Part shown: positions 23,798 to 33,512 of the stretch, piece after piece
Numbering within the stretch: position 1 is the first letter of the stretch
How the letters are laid out: the number at the start of each line of letters is the position of its first letter
NCBI GenBank assembly: GCA_017561665.1
Contig: JAFZBQ010000009.1
Span: 1 to 55,895, forward strand
Length of the DNA stretch: 55,895 nt
Reading direction: 5' to 3'
Source: Bacteroidales bacterium
GTDB lineage: Bacteria > Bacteroidota > Bacteroidia > Bacteroidales > UBA932
Position numbers and translations under genes: made by a program
Notes under the pieces: model-generated
The model's input: the letters and a program-made list of their open reading frames with translations, nothing else
Databases searched by the model: none
Told to the model about the DNA's origin: nothing

Positions 23798-26755
23798 ATG
23801 AAGAAGCTTCTTACAATTATATGTCTGGTGCTTTTTGCACAGCAACTCGCTTTTGGTCAGAACACGGTCACCGGTACCGTGTTCGACCAGAATGCGGAGC
23901 CCCTGCCGGGCGTTGCCGTAATTGTAAAAGGCACCTCAAAAGCGTCGCTCACGGACAGCAAGGGCAAGTACTCTATTTCTGCCAAGAAGGGAGAAACGCT
24001 TGTGTTCAGCTGTCTGGGTATGAGAGATGAAGAGATCACGGTTAGCGGCGACAGCCACAACGTCAAGATGCTGGTGGACAGCTATGCCCTTGACGACGCT
24101 GTGGTTATCGGCTACGGATCCGTGCGTAAGAGCGACCTCACCGGCGCAGTAGCCTCCGTTAGGGCGGATGACCTTAAGAACACCAAAATCGGATTGGTCT
24201 CCGCGGGTTTGCAAGGTATGGCTGCCGGCGTGCAAGTAACACAGGGCAACATGAAACCGGGTGCCGGTGCAGGCATTATCATCCGCGGTCAGGGTTCTGT
24301 CAACGCGGGCAGCGGTCCGCTCTGTATAATCGACGGTGTGCCCGGAGATTTGAGCGACATCGCCCCGCAGGATATTGCTTCAATTGAAATCCTGAAAGAT
24401 GCTTCGTCGGCCGCCATCTACGGTTCGCGCGGATCCAACGGCGTCATTCTCATCACCACCAAACGTGGAGACGCCAATCGCGGAAGGGTATCTTTTACCG
24501 CCCAGTACGGCGTGCAGAAGATGCTGAACAAGCAGGATATGATGAATGCCGCCCAGTATTATGACCTGGTAATGAAATCGGGCCAGCCCTATGTCTGGAC
24601 CGCCGAGGAACTCCAGCTGATAAGCGAAGGCGGTTCCACCGACTGGCAGGATGCCGTCACCCAGCTGGGCACTTTCCAGAACTACAACGTGTCTGCATCG
24701 GGAGGCAACGACAAAGTCACCCACTTTATGGGCGTTGACTACTACGACCACAACGGTATCATCAAGAACTCTTCTTTCAACAAGTTGAGTTTCCGTTACA
24801 ATATGGATGCGCAGATCAAGGAGAACATCCGCGCCGGCGCCAGAGTCAACATCGTCAACTCTTACATCAAGAATATCAACGAAGAGGGTGACTCCGGCTA
24901 CGGAACAATGTTCAGCGCCATTTCTTCGCAGCCCACGGCACCTATCTACAATGCAGACGGCTCATTCTTCGACGGTTTCCTCAACACCAAGGCAAACCCT
25001 GTGGCAATGGTCGAATTGCTCGACAAGGGAACCCGCTCGATAAACGCTGTTGCAAGTGCATATCTGGAGTGGGAACCTGTCCGCAATCTGGTCTTGAAGA
25101 CAGACGACAGTGTTATTTACGGTTCTTCCCGCACTAATGAGTACGAAGACGGCCGAATGGGTCAGCATTATCCCAAAGAGGGCCGTGCATACATCACATC
25201 AAGTTTGTCGCAGTACTGGCAATCGGAAAATACCATCACATACAAAATAGAAGCCGGCCAGCACAAGGCCTCCATAATGGGAGGTTTCTCCGCATCCAGA
25301 TCTGAGTGGGAAGGAAGTACCCTTCAGGGTTTGGGTATTGATCCTACCATGAAATTCAATCACATCAATTCGGCGACCACTTTCGGTCCGGAATCTTCTT
25401 GGGCAGGAGCCTCTACCCTGGCTTCATTCTTCAGCCGTCTTACATACAGTTATAACGACCGCTATCTGGCTACTGTCACTATGCGTGCCGACGGTTCTTC
25501 CAAATTTGCACCCGGCCACAAATGGGGATTCTTCCCCAGTGCGGCATTCGCGTGGAGAGCGTCAGAAGAGGACTTCCTCAAAGGATCTGACGTCAACAAT
25601 CTGAAACTTCGTCTCAGCATTGGCCGTCTGGGCAACCAGAATATTGGCGACTATGCCTTTATGGCGCAGGCCGGACAGGGCGACAGTTTTGACAATTATG
25701 TATTCGGCGGCCAACGCACAATCGGCGCTCAGTATACATCAATAGCCAACACAAATCTTACCTGGGAAAGATCCAATCAGCTGGACCTTGGTATTGACTT
25801 CGGATTGTTTAAGAATAGGATCAGCGGCACTCTGGAATTCTACTACAAACGGTCCGATCACCTGTTGTTTACCGTGGATCTTCCCAAAGAATCGGGATAT
25901 ATCACCACGATGACCAATGTCGGAGTGCTGGACAACAAAGGTGTAGAGTTTACACTGAACACCATCAATGTCAACACCCGGTTTTTCCAGTGGACCACCA
26001 ACTTCAACTTTACATACAACAGAAACGAAGTGGTAGAGTTGTACGACGGCAAAATGGATATCAGCAAGAGCATTTTCGTAGGCCACTCTCTTGGAGAAAT
26101 CTACATCCTTCACTCACAGGGCATCTGGCAACTTGACGAAGCCGGAGAGGCTGCCCGCTACGGCGCCATTCCCGGTGACCGCAAGATCGAAGATCTGGAT
26201 GTGGACGGCAACGGGCCGGACGGCGTCATCAACGGAGATGACCGCCAATTCTTCGGCCAGAGCACCCCTACGATGTATGGCGGTCTTACAAATACCTTCT
26301 CTCTGGGCAACGAATCAATGGGCTACCTTGACCTGACGCTGTTTATGAACTATGCCGCCGGCTACTGGGTCAGCAACGGCCTGCTGAGGTATGAGAACGC
26401 CTACAACGTCTGGGGTAACATGAGCGTGGATTACTATAACAACTACTGGACGATGGACCGTCCAAGCAACAAGTATCCTGCTCCCCACATTGGTGCGACC
26501 TACAGCAATGGAGACGGAACCGATGCATTGTACCAGAAAGGCGACTATGTGAGAATCAAGAACCTTGAACTGGGATACTCACTTCCCAACCGCTTGATGG
26601 ATAAAATCAATATTACCAGCTTGCGGTTCAGCGTATCCGTTCAGAACCTTGCGACACTTACCCGGTTCACCGGTTACGACATCGAAGCCTGGGATAAGAC
26701 AAATACTTACCCCGGAGCCCGTGCATTTATCGGCGGTGTAAGATTAACCTTCTAA
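23798..26755 (+). CDS. SusC-family TonB-dependent outer-membrane transporter
   Basis: A 985-residue TonB-linked importer. Order of parts: signal peptide (about 1-20), carboxypeptidase-regulatory-like domain (VTGTVFDQNAEPLPGVAVIV, LVFSCLGM), TonB-box region (ALDDAVVIGYG), plug domain ending with the SusC signature GSRGSNGVILITTKRG, and a 22-strand barrel ending in aromatic Phe (VRLTF). It would import the locus substrate across the outer membrane, with the SusD protein as lid. There is no N-terminal STN domain, so control by an anti-sigma factor is not indicated; this fits LacI-type control. susD follows after 11 nt. Confidence 0.95.
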   Translation: MKKLLTIICLVLFAQQLAFGQNTVTGTVFDQNAEPLPGVAVIVKGTSKASLTDSKGKYSISAKKGETLVFSCLGMRDEEITVSGDSHNVKMLVDSYALDDAVVIGYGSVRKSDLTGAVASVRADDLKNTKIGLVSAGLQGMAAGVQVTQGNMKPGAGAGIIIRGQGSVNAGSGPLCIIDGVPGDLSDIAPQDIASIEILKDASSAAIYGSRGSNGVILITTKRGDANRGRVSFTAQYGVQKMLNKQDMMNAAQYYDLVMKSGQPYVWTAEELQLISEGGSTDWQDAVTQLGTFQNYNVSASGGNDKVTHFMGVDYYDHNGIIKNSSFNKLSFRYNMDAQIKENIRAGARVNIVNSYIKNINEEGDSGYGTMFSAISSQPTAPIYNADGSFFDGFLNTKANPVAMVELLDKGTRSINAVASAYLEWEPVRNLVLKTDDSVIYGSSRTNEYEDGRMGQHYPKEGRAYITSSLSQYWQSENTITYKIEAGQHKASIMGGFSASRSEWEGSTLQGLGIDPTMKFNHINSATTFGPESSWAGASTLASFFSRLTYSYNDRYLATVTMRADGSSKFAPGHKWGFFPSAAFAWRASEEDFLKGSDVNNLKLRLSIGRLGNQNIGDYAFMAQAGQGDSFDNYVFGGQRTIGAQYTSIANTNLTWERSNQLDLGIDFGLFKNRISGTLEFYYKRSDHLLFTVDLPKESGYITTMTNVGVLDNKGVEFTLNTINVNTRFFQWTTNFNFTYNRNEVVELYDGKMDISKSIFVGHSLGEIYILHSQGIWQLDEAGEAARYGAIPGDRKIEDLDVDGNGPDGVINGDDRQFFGQSTPTMYGGLTNTFSLGNESMGYLDLTLFMNYAAGYWVSNGLLRYENAYNVWGNMSVDYYNNYWTMDRPSNKYPAPHIGATYSNGDGTDALYQKGDYVRIKNLELGYSLPNRLMDKINITSLRFSVSVQNLATLTRFTGYDIEAWDKTNTYPGARAFIGGVRLTF

Positions 26756-26766
26756 AAAGACTGATT

Positions 26767-28197
26767 ATGAAAAAGATATTCGCAACATTATTTGCCGCTA
26801 TTCTTCTGTTCAGTCTTACCGGCTGCGAGAAGTTCCTTACCGAACTCCCCAAAAGTTCCCTGGTGGCTGAGAATGCCTTTACTACTGCTGAGGACTGGGA
26901 GAAGACCCTCACCGGCGCCTATGGAATGCTCCAGAACGTCTTTATGCAAAAATACACCATTGTCCTGAACGAATTCGGAACGGACGAGGTGGAGCCTTTT
27001 GACCTTAGCTGGGCTCTATATGTACAGATGAAGTACTATACCTTCGATGCACGGCACGAGTTCCTGCGCTGCCACTATATATGGTGCTACGATGGTATCA
27101 AACGATGCAACACCGTGCTTGACATGCCCTCTTCGGCACCTGTCGATGCTGCGGAACGTGCCTCTATGGAGGCCCAGGCAAAGTTCCTGAGAGCAATATT
27201 CTACTTCGATCTGGTTACTTACTATGGCGGTGTGCCCATCTGGACCACATCTGCCATCGATCCGGACCAGATCAGCAAGCCCCGCGAAAGCGTTGACGCA
27301 GTATATAAGCTTATACTTGAAGATATGGAAGCGGCAGCTTTGGGCCTGCCCGAGAAGTGGGACAAACCGTCTGACATCGGAAGGGCCACATCTCTGGCTG
27401 CGTACGCTTTCCTGGGCAGATTCTATCTGCAGCACAACGAGCCGGCCAAGGCTTTGGATGCTTTGTCCAAAGTAGAAGGCAAGTTCAGCCTGTACAACAA
27501 TCTGAACGACATCTTTGCTCCAGCCCATAAGAACGAATTCAAGGAGAATATCTTCGAGATTCAGTTCTCGCACAGCGGCAACTGGGGGCTTGAAGGAAGT
27601 CTTCAGTCCAGCTACTGGGGGCCCCGCGGTGGTGGCGGCCCTACCAACAACGCCTTCGGATGGGGCGGTTTCGGCCCTACCCAGTATCTGTACGACCAGT
27701 ATGAAGCGAGCGACAAACGCCGTTCTGAATGGTTCTGCACAGAATATCGGGGCGTGGTGCAGAATCCTCCCTGCACGATGAAATTCCGCGATCCCAACTA
27801 TGGCGACCAGATTGAAGATGATGACCTCAACTATGTGATGATGCGTTATGCAGACGTACTGCTTATGATGGCCGAAGCCCTGAACGAAACGGGAGATTCC
27901 TCCAACAAGAAGTATGACTGCATCAATGCCGTCCGCAGAAGAGCCGGCGTAAGCGATCTGAGCGGCCTCTCACAGGATGCTTTCCGTGCAGCCGTTTTGA
28001 AAGAGCGTCTGCTTGAGCTCAACTGCGAGCATCACCGCCGCACCGACCTTATCCGCTTCGGCAAACTTCTGGAGCAGGTTCATGCCGCATTCCCGGACAT
28101 CACCCTTGATGAACATTGTAATTTATATCCTATTCCCCAGCAGGCCATCGACAGCAACAATGCCATGACGCAGGCTGATCAGAACCCTGGGTATTAA
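26767..28197 (+). CDS. SusD/RagB-family nutrient-binding lipoprotein
   Basis: 476 residues. Lipobox SLTGC (Cys20), then the typical SusD N-terminus (EKFLTELPKSSL, FTTAEDWEKTLTGAYGML). TPR-like helices and the conserved RFYFD-type segment (AKFLRAIFYFDLVTYYGGVP) follow. The C-terminus has YADVLLMMAEALNETG, INAVRRRAGVSDL and LLELNCEHHRRTDLIRFGK, all classic SusD. It acts as the surface lid of the SusC transporter and binds substrate. Two DUF4832-like genes follow, starting 13 nt after its stop. Confidence 0.96.
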   Translation: MKKIFATLFAAILLFSLTGCEKFLTELPKSSLVAENAFTTAEDWEKTLTGAYGMLQNVFMQKYTIVLNEFGTDEVEPFDLSWALYVQMKYYTFDARHEFLRCHYIWCYDGIKRCNTVLDMPSSAPVDAAERASMEAQAKFLRAIFYFDLVTYYGGVPIWTTSAIDPDQISKPRESVDAVYKLILEDMEAAALGLPEKWDKPSDIGRATSLAAYAFLGRFYLQHNEPAKALDALSKVEGKFSLYNNLNDIFAPAHKNEFKENIFEIQFSHSGNWGLEGSLQSSYWGPRGGGGPTNNAFGWGGFGPTQYLYDQYEASDKRRSEWFCTEYRGVVQNPPCTMKFRDPNYGDQIEDDDLNYVMMRYADVLLMMAEALNETGDSSNKKYDCINAVRRRAGVSDLSGLSQDAFRAAVLKERLLELNCEHHRRTDLIRFGKLLEQVHAAFPDITLDEHCNLYPIPQQAIDSNNAMTQADQNPGY

Positions 28198-28210
28198 TCT
28201 CTTCAGCAGT

Positions 28211-29842
28211 ATGAAAGACCTTGTCAAATCCATCGCGATTCTTTTGATTGTCTCTGCGTTTGCTTTTTCCTGCAAACCGATAGACGAACCCGACCCGACT
28301 CCCAGCCTTGACAACACCACCGTAAAGGACGGCGTAGTGACAGTCAAGCCGTTTGAATATTATAACGCATTCCGCAATCCGATGAAGGGTTGGAGGGAGT
28401 TCTTCGGCCCGGGCGTAGACCCGAAACGATCCGAATATCCCTACCCTTTCGGCTCCATTATCAAGGAGTATATGCAGTGGAATATGATGGAGAGCGTGGA
28501 AAGCGACGGAGTTGACAAGGTCATCGCATACTCCGACCACAGATGGCAGGGGATGCCCGAGAAGAACATCAAGGTCATCCCCAGGCCATATATCGTCTGG
28601 ATGGAGCCCTACGAAGGCGGTTATCCCAAGAACACCTACAACTCCAATCCGGACGATCTGAACGGATGGCACTGGCCGTCCGATTTCCCTGCAGAGGTCA
28701 GGTCGGATGACAATAATACCCCCTCTACCGGAGGTTATTTTGACCCGACTTTCCTGGACAGGATGAAAAAGCTTGTCAAAAAACTTGGCGAAGCCTGGGA
28801 CAACGACCCCAGGGTAGCCTATGTTGAAATGGGTTTGATTGGTGAATGGGGGGAGCATCACGACCCCAGCATCCGCGGAGATATGTGGGCTCCCCATACC
28901 CAATCCAACCACGTTGCGGGAAGAACCTGGATTCCCGGCGTGGAGAAAGTGCTCGGTGACGCCTTCACCGAGGCTTTCAAGAACAAAAAGGTTATGGTGC
29001 GCTATGCCTATGACTTCCAGGACTATAATTTTGGCTACTATTGGGACTCCTTTGCCTATGAAGGCGAAGACGAACGCGGTTTCAACTGGTACAAACGCCG
29101 CGGCGATTTCTGGAAAGACCAGGTTATGGGCGGCGAAATCACCTGGAACTACTGGGAATTCCAGCAGGACGGCTGCAAGAGCCTGGAAGGCGTGCTGGCC
29201 AACAACAAGCGCAGGCAGACCGTCATAGATCAGGTACGCGGCCTTCACGTAAACCATCTCGGCGGTGTCACCTGGGCCAAATTCACCGACCAGAATTTCT
29301 ACACTAATGCCAGCACCATTCAAAAGATAATGGGTTACCGCTTTGTTATCAAGGAATTAAATTATCCAGAAAGAGTCGAGGTTGGACAGCCCTTCGAAGT
29401 CTCTTTCAGCGTCTTGAATACCGGTTCATCGCCCTTCTACTATGACTGGCCCGTGGAGATATCCCTTATCAATACCGACACCCGTGATGTAGTTTGGAAG
29501 ACGACCCTCACCTCTCCCAAGATTTCCCAATGGATGCCCGGAGACAACTGGGATACATCCAAACAGAGCTATACTGTTCCTGCCGAGCTGAATACCGTCA
29601 AAGAAACCGTCAAAATAGACAAGGATATTCCCGCCGGCCAATATGCCATTGCCGTGGCCGTGCTTGACCCTGCCGGTATGGTTCCTTCGCTGCGGTTTGC
29701 CGTATTCAATTATTACAACGGCGGCCGCCATCCTATGGGATTGATTGGCGTCGGAGCGGATTGTCCTTCTCACGGATTGCTTATGAGCAGTTTCGACGAT
29801 ATCCAGGCTGACCAAAGTCTGTACTATGTCTATGAAAAATAA
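28211..29842 (+). CDS. DUF4832-like TIM-barrel lipoprotein, copy 1 (candidate glycoside hydrolase)
   Basis: 543 residues, lipobox AFSC (Cys21). An N-terminal barrel-like region of about 320 residues is followed by a C-terminal beta-sandwich (about 385-510; FSVLNTGSSPFYYDWPVEI, WMPGDNW). The pattern (FRNPMKG near the start, VAYVEMGLIGEWGEHH mid-protein, a NTGSSP beta domain late) fits my memory of the DUF4832 family, which has no established activity. Glutamates E212/E215 in GEWGEHH (residues 211-217) and E309 in GGEITW are spaced like the acid/base on strand 4 and nucleophile on strand 7 of clan GH-A enzymes. That assignment is inference. The next gene is a close paralog with both motifs kept and a 17-nt overlap, so the pair is co-expressed in the SusCD operon. 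It could also be a non-catalytic binding protein. Confidence 0.72.
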   Translation: MKDLVKSIAILLIVSAFAFSCKPIDEPDPTPSLDNTTVKDGVVTVKPFEYYNAFRNPMKGWREFFGPGVDPKRSEYPYPFGSIIKEYMQWNMMESVESDGVDKVIAYSDHRWQGMPEKNIKVIPRPYIVWMEPYEGGYPKNTYNSNPDDLNGWHWPSDFPAEVRSDDNNTPSTGGYFDPTFLDRMKKLVKKLGEAWDNDPRVAYVEMGLIGEWGEHHDPSIRGDMWAPHTQSNHVAGRTWIPGVEKVLGDAFTEAFKNKKVMVRYAYDFQDYNFGYYWDSFAYEGEDERGFNWYKRRGDFWKDQVMGGEITWNYWEFQQDGCKSLEGVLANNKRRQTVIDQVRGLHVNHLGGVTWAKFTDQNFYTNASTIQKIMGYRFVIKELNYPERVEVGQPFEVSFSVLNTGSSPFYYDWPVEISLINTDTRDVVWKTTLTSPKISQWMPGDNWDTSKQSYTVPAELNTVKETVKIDKDIPAGQYAIAVAVLDPAGMVPSLRFAVFNYYNGGRHPMGLIGVGADCPSHGLLMSSFDDIQADQSLYYVYEK

Positions 29843-31427
29843 CCTGCTCTATTTCTGTCTGTTGCTGATATTGCTGTTTTCCGGATGCTCATACCGCGAA
29901 GTTCAGCTTCACGAATTCGAGCCGGCGTTCCGCAACCCGATGAAGGGGCTGAGGGACTACTATGATCCCGTCGCGCTCAATCAGAAACGGGCCGAATATC
30001 CCGAACCATTCGGCTCCATGATCAAAGAATATATGCAGTGGCGCAATATGGAGCAGGTAGAAAGCGACGGGGTGGACAAGGTCATTGCGTATTCCAACTA
30101 TCGCTGGAAGGATGTCGAGAAACAGAACATAAAGGTTATTCCCCGTCCCTATATTGTGTGGGTGGAGCCTTGGCACGGGTACGGCTTCCCGGACCCATCA
30201 AAAGGCCCCGACCAGATGAGCGGCCAACACTGGCCGGATGACATTCCGCCCGAGACCAGTCCATACAAAAACACCCCCGGAACATTCGGGTGCCACGTTG
30301 ATGCCCGGGACTCCCTGACCCCAATCACTGGAGGGTACTTTGACCCGCGTTTCCCCGACCGCGTGGACAAATTCGTAAAGAAACTTGCCGAGGCCTGGGA
30401 CAATGACCCAAGGGTAGCTTATGTCGAAATGGGTATTATAGGCGAATGGGGCGAGCATCACGACCCCGACATCACCACCTTCTGGCCGCCTCACGACGAG
30501 CCGAAGCACGTGGAGAACCGCACCTGGATTCCCGGCATCGACAAGGTGCTGGGCGACGCTTTCTCCAAATACTTTAAAAACAAAAAGGTGATGGTGCGCT
30601 ACGCCTACGATTTCCCCGACTATGAATTCGGCATATACTGGGATTCGTGGTCCATCGACGAAGAAATCGAGCGCGGCTATAACCAGATGCGTGCGCTGGG
30701 TGACCGATGGAAGACACAGGTCATCGGCGGCGAGATCACATGGGGCTGGGGCAGCCTTGCCCTCAAGAAACTGCGCGGATTCCCGGCCTGCATTGCCGAT
30801 TCCGCGACTCACGCGCTTATGATAGAACAGATACGCAATCTGCACTGCAACCACCTCGGCGGCGTCACCTGGACCAATTTCAAGGACCCCGAAGTGATGA
30901 AAAACGTCCAGGACATCCAGAAATCCCTGGGCTACAGATATGTCATAGGGAAAGCCCGCTATGGGAAAAAGATTTCTCCCGGCAAGACGTGGAAACTGGA
31001 ATTTGACGTAACGAATACCGGGTCTTCGCCTTTCTATTATCAATGGCCCGTACAGGTGGCCCTTCTGGATCCAGGAACCCACGATGTAGTCTGGAAAACC
31101 TGTCTGGACGATGTGGATATCCGCACCTGGCTGCCGGGCGACAATTACGACCCTGCACAAGGGGAGTATCTCGATCCGGCGCCTGTCAACAGAGTCAAGG
31201 CAGAAATAGCCGTAGACAATGTTCCCGAAGGGGAATATGTCGTCGCCCTGTCTATTCTTGACCCCGCAGGTATGCTTCCTTCCGTCAGGTTTGCGAACGA
31301 AGAGGCCTATGAGGGCGGATATACCGTCCTTGGCCTTGTCGGGGTGGGCTGTAACCCCGGAACACTGAAAGACACTAACTGGTTTGACCTCAGAGAAGAA
31401 CGCTCTCTTCATTATATAATCGACTGA
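29826..31427 (+). CDS. DUF4832-like TIM-barrel lipoprotein, copy 2 (candidate glycoside hydrolase)
   Basis: 533 residues, lipobox LFSGC (Cys21). It aligns with copy 1 along its whole length, with long near-identical blocks: FRNPMKG, IKEYMQW, VESDGVDKVIAYS, NIKVIPRPYIVW, AEAWDNDPRVAYVEMG and KNKKVMVRYAYDF. The candidate catalytic residues are E207/E210 in GEWGEHH and E303 in GGEITW. It differs from copy 1 by about 20 extra residues around 140-165 (PPETSPYKNTPGTFGCHVDA), probably a loop at the barrel mouth, which suggests a different substrate. Its start overlaps copy 1 by 17 nt; an alternative ATG lies 6 nt downstream. The second nucleoside hydrolase begins 2 nt after its stop, so product hand-over to that enzyme is plausible. 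Confidence 0.72.
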   Translation: MSMKNNLLYFCLLLILLFSGCSYREVQLHEFEPAFRNPMKGLRDYYDPVALNQKRAEYPEPFGSMIKEYMQWRNMEQVESDGVDKVIAYSNYRWKDVEKQNIKVIPRPYIVWVEPWHGYGFPDPSKGPDQMSGQHWPDDIPPETSPYKNTPGTFGCHVDARDSLTPITGGYFDPRFPDRVDKFVKKLAEAWDNDPRVAYVEMGIIGEWGEHHDPDITTFWPPHDEPKHVENRTWIPGIDKVLGDAFSKYFKNKKVMVRYAYDFPDYEFGIYWDSWSIDEEIERGYNQMRALGDRWKTQVIGGEITWGWGSLALKKLRGFPACIADSATHALMIEQIRNLHCNHLGGVTWTNFKDPEVMKNVQDIQKSLGYRYVIGKARYGKKISPGKTWKLEFDVTNTGSSPFYYQWPVQVALLDPGTHDVVWKTCLDDVDIRTWLPGDNYDPAQGEYLDPAPVNRVKAEIAVDNVPEGEYVVALSILDPAGMLPSVRFANEEAYEGGYTVLGLVGVGCNPGTLKDTNWFDLREERSLHYIID

Positions 31428-31429
31428 TT

Positions 31430-32416
31430 ATGAAAAAATCTTTTCTGGCCCTTATCGCCACTTTTTTTCTATTGTCCTGCTCTGTCACACAGAAACCCAT
31501 CCCGGTAATATTCGACACCGATATGGGCAATGACATAGACGATGCGCTTGCCTTGGAAATGCTCTTCAACTATGAAGACGCCGGGCAGATTGCACTCAAG
31601 GGTATCACGATATGCAAACGCAATCCTCACAGCATTGAATTTGTGGATGGTGTTTGCAGGTTCCACGGCAGGGACAATATGCCTTTGGGTTTCGCATATA
31701 ACGGCACTCTTCCGGATGATTATTACTATTTGCTACCCACTCTGAACGCCCGCAGGGAAGACAGTACGCTGTTGATTTCTCCGACCAGAGGCATAGACAG
31801 TGGCATTGACGAAGGTTATTTGGCATTACGAAAGCTACTCGTAAAAGAGAAAGACGGCTCCGTGGTGCTTATAGCTACCGGGCCGCTTACCAATATCGCC
31901 AATCTTTTGACGTCCGAGCCCGATGATATCTCCCCTCTTGACGGCGTGGACCTGACAAAAAAGAAAGTCAAATCCCTGCACATAATGAACGGCAATTTTT
32001 CCGTTGATACTCCGGAATGGAATACCATAACCGATCTGGATGCCTCGAGGGTAGTTTATGAGTTATGCCCGGTACCGCTGATTGCCAGCGGCTATGAGGT
32101 GGGCTGCGCCGTCAAATATCCTCACGAGAGCATTCTGAATGACTTTGGTGATCCAAACCTGAATCCCCTCACAGTCGCATATATGCACTATCAGCCTATG
32201 CCGTACGACCGTGAGACCTGGGATTTGACTTCCGTATTCGATGCCTTGGATCCAGACAGAAGTATCTTTGTCCGTTCCGAACCCGGCCGGGTGGAGGTTC
32301 TTGACGACGGCACCACAATTTTCACTCCCGACCCCGACGGCCATATTCGATACCTGTCAGTTCCAGATCCCGAAAAAGCCAAAGAAACTCTGGTTAAACG
32401 AGTAGCAGGACAATAA
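31430..32416 (+). CDS. Lipoprotein nucleoside hydrolase-like protein (second copy)
   Basis: 328 residues, lipobox FLLSC (Cys17). It belongs to the inosine-uridine nucleoside hydrolase family. The metal/ribose motif is DTDMGNDIDDALAL (residues 29-42) with all acidic residues present. IATGPLTNIANLLTS and MNGNFSVDTPEWNTITDLDAS follow, and a conserved MPYDRETWDLTSVFDAL segment lies near the end. It shares these blocks with the copy at 19375. Sitting 2 nt after the DUF4832 pair and in the SusCD operon, it should act in the periplasm or on the surface and release ribose from nucleosides or ribosides. Known ribose loci in Bacteroides also contain nucleoside-cleaving enzymes. A 78-nt gap with a TATATTTG -7-like box (32441-32448) separates it from the permease. 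Confidence 0.87.
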   Translation: MKKSFLALIATFFLLSCSVTQKPIPVIFDTDMGNDIDDALALEMLFNYEDAGQIALKGITICKRNPHSIEFVDGVCRFHGRDNMPLGFAYNGTLPDDYYYLLPTLNARREDSTLLISPTRGIDSGIDEGYLALRKLLVKEKDGSVVLIATGPLTNIANLLTSEPDDISPLDGVDLTKKKVKSLHIMNGNFSVDTPEWNTITDLDASRVVYELCPVPLIASGYEVGCAVKYPHESILNDFGDPNLNPLTVAYMHYQPMPYDRETWDLTSVFDALDPDRSIFVRSEPGRVEVLDDGTTIFTPDPDGHIRYLSVPDPEKAKETLVKRVAGQ

Positions 32417-32494
32417 AAACGCCGTTAAATTCATTATCATTATATTTGTATTCATATACGGTTGATTATTATTTAAACATTATAATACGCTACT

Positions 32495-33508
32495 ATGTAC
32501 ATCGTTGGAAGTTACACACTGGCAGTTATTTTCTGCTTTGTTACAATGCTCTGCTGGGGTTCCTGGGGCAATACTCAGAAGTTGGCCGCAAAGAGCTGGA
32601 GGTATGAACTTTTCTATTGGGACTATGTGATCGGTATGGTCATCTTCTCGCTGATTCTGGCTTTCACAGCCGGCAGCATCGGAAGTCAGGGCCGCCCGTT
32701 CCTGCAGGACCTCGCGCAGGTCAGCTGGACCAGCATCGGCTGGGTTCTGCTGGGCGCCGTAATCTTTAACGTATCCAACATCCTGCTTTCCGCATCTGTA
32801 TCGCTGGCAGGTATGGCAGTCGCCTTCCCGCTGGGCGTGGGCATCGCGCTGGTTATGGGCGTGCTCAACAACCTTCTGCTCCACCCCACCGCAGGCCAGA
32901 ACACCACCCTGCTCTGGATCGGCGTAGCACTGGTAGTGCTGGCCATCATCTGTAACGGTATCGCCTCCGGCAAGGTATCTTCCGAGGAGCGCGACCCCAA
33001 GCAGAACCGCAAGGGCATCATCCTGGCGCTGCTGGCAGGTATCATCATGTCGTTCTTCTCCGCCCTGGTTTACAACGGCGTCGATCTGGACAACTTCGCT
33101 TCTCCCGCCGCCGGCAAGATGACTCCCTACACCGCTATGGTAATCTTTGCTCTGGGCGTGTTCCTGAGCAACTTCATTGTGAACACCATTGTGATGAAGA
33201 AACCCTTCGTGGGCGAGCCCGTCACCTACAAGCAGTATTTCGCAGGCAACTTCAAGACCCACCTGGTGGGTATCCTTGGCGGCTGCATCTGGGCACTCGG
33301 TACTTCGCTTAACTACATCTGCGCAGGCACCGCAGGCGCAGCAGTTTCCTATGCACTGGGGCAGGGCGCTCCTATGATTGCCGCAATTTGGGGCGTATTC
33401 ATCTGGAAGGAATTCAAGGGTGCACCCAAGAAGGTTTACTGGTTGCTGGCCCTTATGTTCGTCCTGTTTGTCGCAGGTCTGGCGTGCGTTGTAAAGGCCG
33501 GTATGTAG
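32495..33508 (+). CDS. Sugar permease of the glucose/ribose porter - RhaT-like family
   Basis: 337 residues with about ten predicted transmembrane helices in two repeats (VIFCFVTMLCWGSWGNTQKLA; AIICNGIAS; ILALLAGIIMSFFSALVYNGVD; GGCIWALGTSLNYICAG). The WGSWGNTQK motif in helix 1 and GTAGAAVSYALGQGAPM near the end are typical of the drug/metabolite-superfamily sugar porters (GRP/RhaT-like). A permease of this type, RbsP, serves ribose uptake in the known B. thetaiotaomicron ribose locus. Here it would move ribose, or another pentose, across the inner membrane to ribokinase. It may have its own promoter (TATATTTG at 32441-32448, no clear -33 box). GH127 follows after 4 nt. Confidence 0.85.
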   Translation: MYIVGSYTLAVIFCFVTMLCWGSWGNTQKLAAKSWRYELFYWDYVIGMVIFSLILAFTAGSIGSQGRPFLQDLAQVSWTSIGWVLLGAVIFNVSNILLSASVSLAGMAVAFPLGVGIALVMGVLNNLLLHPTAGQNTTLLWIGVALVVLAIICNGIASGKVSSEERDPKQNRKGIILALLAGIIMSFFSALVYNGVDLDNFASPAAGKMTPYTAMVIFALGVFLSNFIVNTIVMKKPFVGEPVTYKQYFAGNFKTHLVGILGGCIWALGTSLNYICAGTAGAAVSYALGQGAPMIAAIWGVFIWKEFKGAPKKVYWLLALMFVLFVAGLACVVKAGM

Positions 33509-33512
33509 CACC

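Noticed and set aside
28130..29323. Open minus-strand frame of 397 codons across the first DUF4832-like gene
   Set aside because: Antisense shadow; the plus-strand frame has a lipobox and a clear paralog next door.
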